Origin: Deltaproteobacteria bacterium
Lineage (GTDB): Bacteria > Desulfobacterota > Desulfobacteria > Desulfobacterales > ETH-SRB1
Length of the DNA stretch: 6,188 nt
Direction of reading: 5' to 3'
Assembly: GCA_030611115.1 (NCBI GenBank)
Contig: JAUWQK010000094.1
Location: 1-6,188 of the forward strand
Shown: positions 5,504-6,188 of the stretch, one piece after another
Position numbering within the stretch: position 1 is the stretch's first letter
Layout of the letters: each line of letters opens with the position of its first letter
The notes under the pieces: generated by a model
Seen by the model: only the letters and a program-made list of their open reading frames with translations
Told to the model about the DNA's origin: nothing
Database searches by the model: none
Made by a program: the position numbers and the translations under genes

Positions 5504-5966
5504 CGTTTTTCACTGTATCTTTCTGCCAGCATGGCATTGTGTGTATACCCCGAAAACCTTCATTCACCTTCTTGAACATCGTTAACCGGCATAAATCCTT
5601 CAAATAGTTGTTAACAGGCTCCAGTCTTTTCAAGAAGTTTTCATCAACATATTTCTCAGATAGCGCCATTTTCTGTAGTTCTGCTGCTATCCTGCTGAAT
5701 CTAATGCCTTGCGGACAAACAAAATAACAACTGTTACATAAGCAGCAGAACCAGATCAGATCCGATGAAAGAACTTCTTCTCTCATTCCCAAAATTATCA
5801 TATGTATAATGCGCCGCGGATCAAAATCGTCTATGACTTTCCGCACCGGGCAAACCCCTGTGCATGAGCCGCATGTATAGCAGGGCTTAATTTCTTCTAT
5901 GCCTATTTTTTGAGCAATCTCGTCTTTAAATCTGGAATCTGCTTTTTGTAAAAGGACTTTTTCCAT
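5499..5966 (-). CDS. hdrC: HdrC-like protein with two [4Fe-4S] clusters (heterodisulfide reductase subunit C family)
   Basis: This 155-residue protein carries two ferredoxin-type sites in the HdrC pattern: C29-x2-C32-x2-C35-x3-C39-P (CYTCGSCTGVCP) and C74-x2-C77-x2-C80-x3-C84-P (CLCNSCYFVCPQGI). The DDFDPRRIIHMIILG segment between them is typical of HdrC, GlpC and related electron-transfer subunits. In known complexes HdrC relays electrons between HdrA and the HdrB active-site subunit; it is cytoplasmic and no membrane segment is seen here. The length is close to that of family members. The C-terminus is probably redefined by the repeat array that supplies its stop. It is the first minus-strand gene in the window and lies upstream of NuoE/NuoF-like genes where an hdrB might be expected. 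The ATG at 5966 has only a weak GAG-type ribosome binding site. Other dicluster ferredoxin subunits of flavin oxidoreductases are an alternative. Confidence 0.8.
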   Translation of the reverse strand: MEKVLLQKADSRFKDEIAQKIGIEEIKPCYTCGSCTGVCPVRKVIDDFDPRRIIHMIILGMREEVLSSDLIWFCCLCNSCYFVCPQGIRFSRIAAELQKMALSEKYVDENFLKRLEPVNNYLKDLCRLTMFKKVNEGFRGIHTMPCWQKDTVKNG

Positions 5967-6063
5967 AATGTCATGTTTCTCATAATTAGTGTCTGTCCAA
6001 AAAGTATTTTTTTCAATACTGGCAATAATTTCAGCTTATTTACCTATGTGAAGATTTGTGAAA
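5967..6063. other. Upstream region of the HdrC-like gene, no promoter called
   Basis: The AT-rich leader contains a weak stem, AGTATT/AATACT at about 6003-6020, around a T-run. No -35/-10 pair with acceptable spacing stands out on the minus strand, so transcription may start farther right, outside the window. Confidence 0.4.
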
Positions 6064-6188
6064 AAGCTATTAGCCATTAGCGGTTAGCTCTTAGCTGAAT
6101 GTATTATCTGTTTAATTAAGCTATTAGCCATTAGCGGTTAGCTCTTAGCTGAATGTATTATCTGTTTAATTAAGCTATTAGCCATTAA
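6064..6188. repeat. 54-bp tandem repeat built from family-C heptamers
   Basis: Two identical 54-bp copies (6064-6117 and 6118-6171) are followed by 17 bases of a third copy that the window edge cuts; its last base differs. Each copy opens with five 7-bp units, GCTATTA, GCCATTA, GCGGTTA, GCTCTTA and GCTGAAT, followed by a non-repetitive AT-rich tail. It is therefore a repeat within a repeat. Stop codons occur in several frames, so it is unlikely to be coding. Confidence 0.9.

Noticed and set aside
5989..6006. Insertion-sequence end, from the GTGTCTGTCCAAAAAG-like motif
   Set aside because: It looks like a terminal repeat but has no inverted partner or transposase fragment in the window.
5967..6063. 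Sigma-70 promoter for the HdrC-like gene
   Set aside because: TTGGAC- and TTGCCA-like hexamers occur on the minus strand, but none has a credible -10 box at 16-18 bases.

Overview
The window looks like chromosomal DNA from an anaerobic, AT-leaning bacterium. A sulfate-reducing or syntrophic Desulfobacterota (deltaproteobacterial) relative fits best. This rests on the iron-sulfur and flavin electron-transfer genes (HdrC-like plus NuoE/F/G-like) and on the dense short intergenic repeats; no taxonomic marker gene is present, so it is an inference.

Layout, left to right. (1) 1-969 (+): the C-terminal 322 residues of an amidophosphoribosyltransferase (PurF family) whose start lies outside the window. 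(2) 1071-1139: a paired palindromic repeat of the ATTCCC...GGGAAT type. (3) 1180-1602 (+): a 140-residue, cysteine-rich protein of unknown function built from two copies of one motif. (4) 1607-1752: a long nested hairpin between convergent genes. (5) 1767-5966 (-): four genes read right to left. They are an HdrC-like dicluster ferredoxin (5499-5966), a NuoE-like [2Fe-2S] protein (4541-5008), a 617-residue NuoF-like FMN/NADH subunit (2683-4536, TTG start) and a short NuoG/HoxU-like ferredoxin subunit (1767-2471, GTG start). (6) 5967-6188: upstream DNA ending in a 54-bp tandem repeat cut by the window edge.

How the genes fit together. NuoE, NuoF and the HoxU-like subunit form the soluble NADH-oxidising/reducing module known from electron-bifurcating hydrogenases, NAD-linked formate dehydrogenases and the Bam class II benzoyl-CoA reductase clusters. 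The HdrC-like protein would link this module to a heterodisulfide-reductase-type (HdrA/HdrB) partner. No hydrogenase, formate dehydrogenase, HdrA or HdrB gene is in the window, so the real substrate is unknown. Partners could lie to the right of 6188.

The most striking content is non-coding. Three unrelated families of 7-bp-periodic repeats fill the gene junctions: A, unit YGTNAAC; B, unit close to GTCGAAN; C, unit close to GCNNTTA. Family A occurs at the HdrC/NuoE, NuoF/HoxU-like and HoxU-like/convergent-gene junctions, and it supplies the stop codon of the HdrC-like gene. Between the HdrC-like and NuoE-like genes, an approximately 443-bp element with 23-bp terminal inverted repeats carries four family-B arrays of six units each. 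It is flanked by an 8-bp direct repeat that itself belongs to family A, as if it had inserted into a family-A array.
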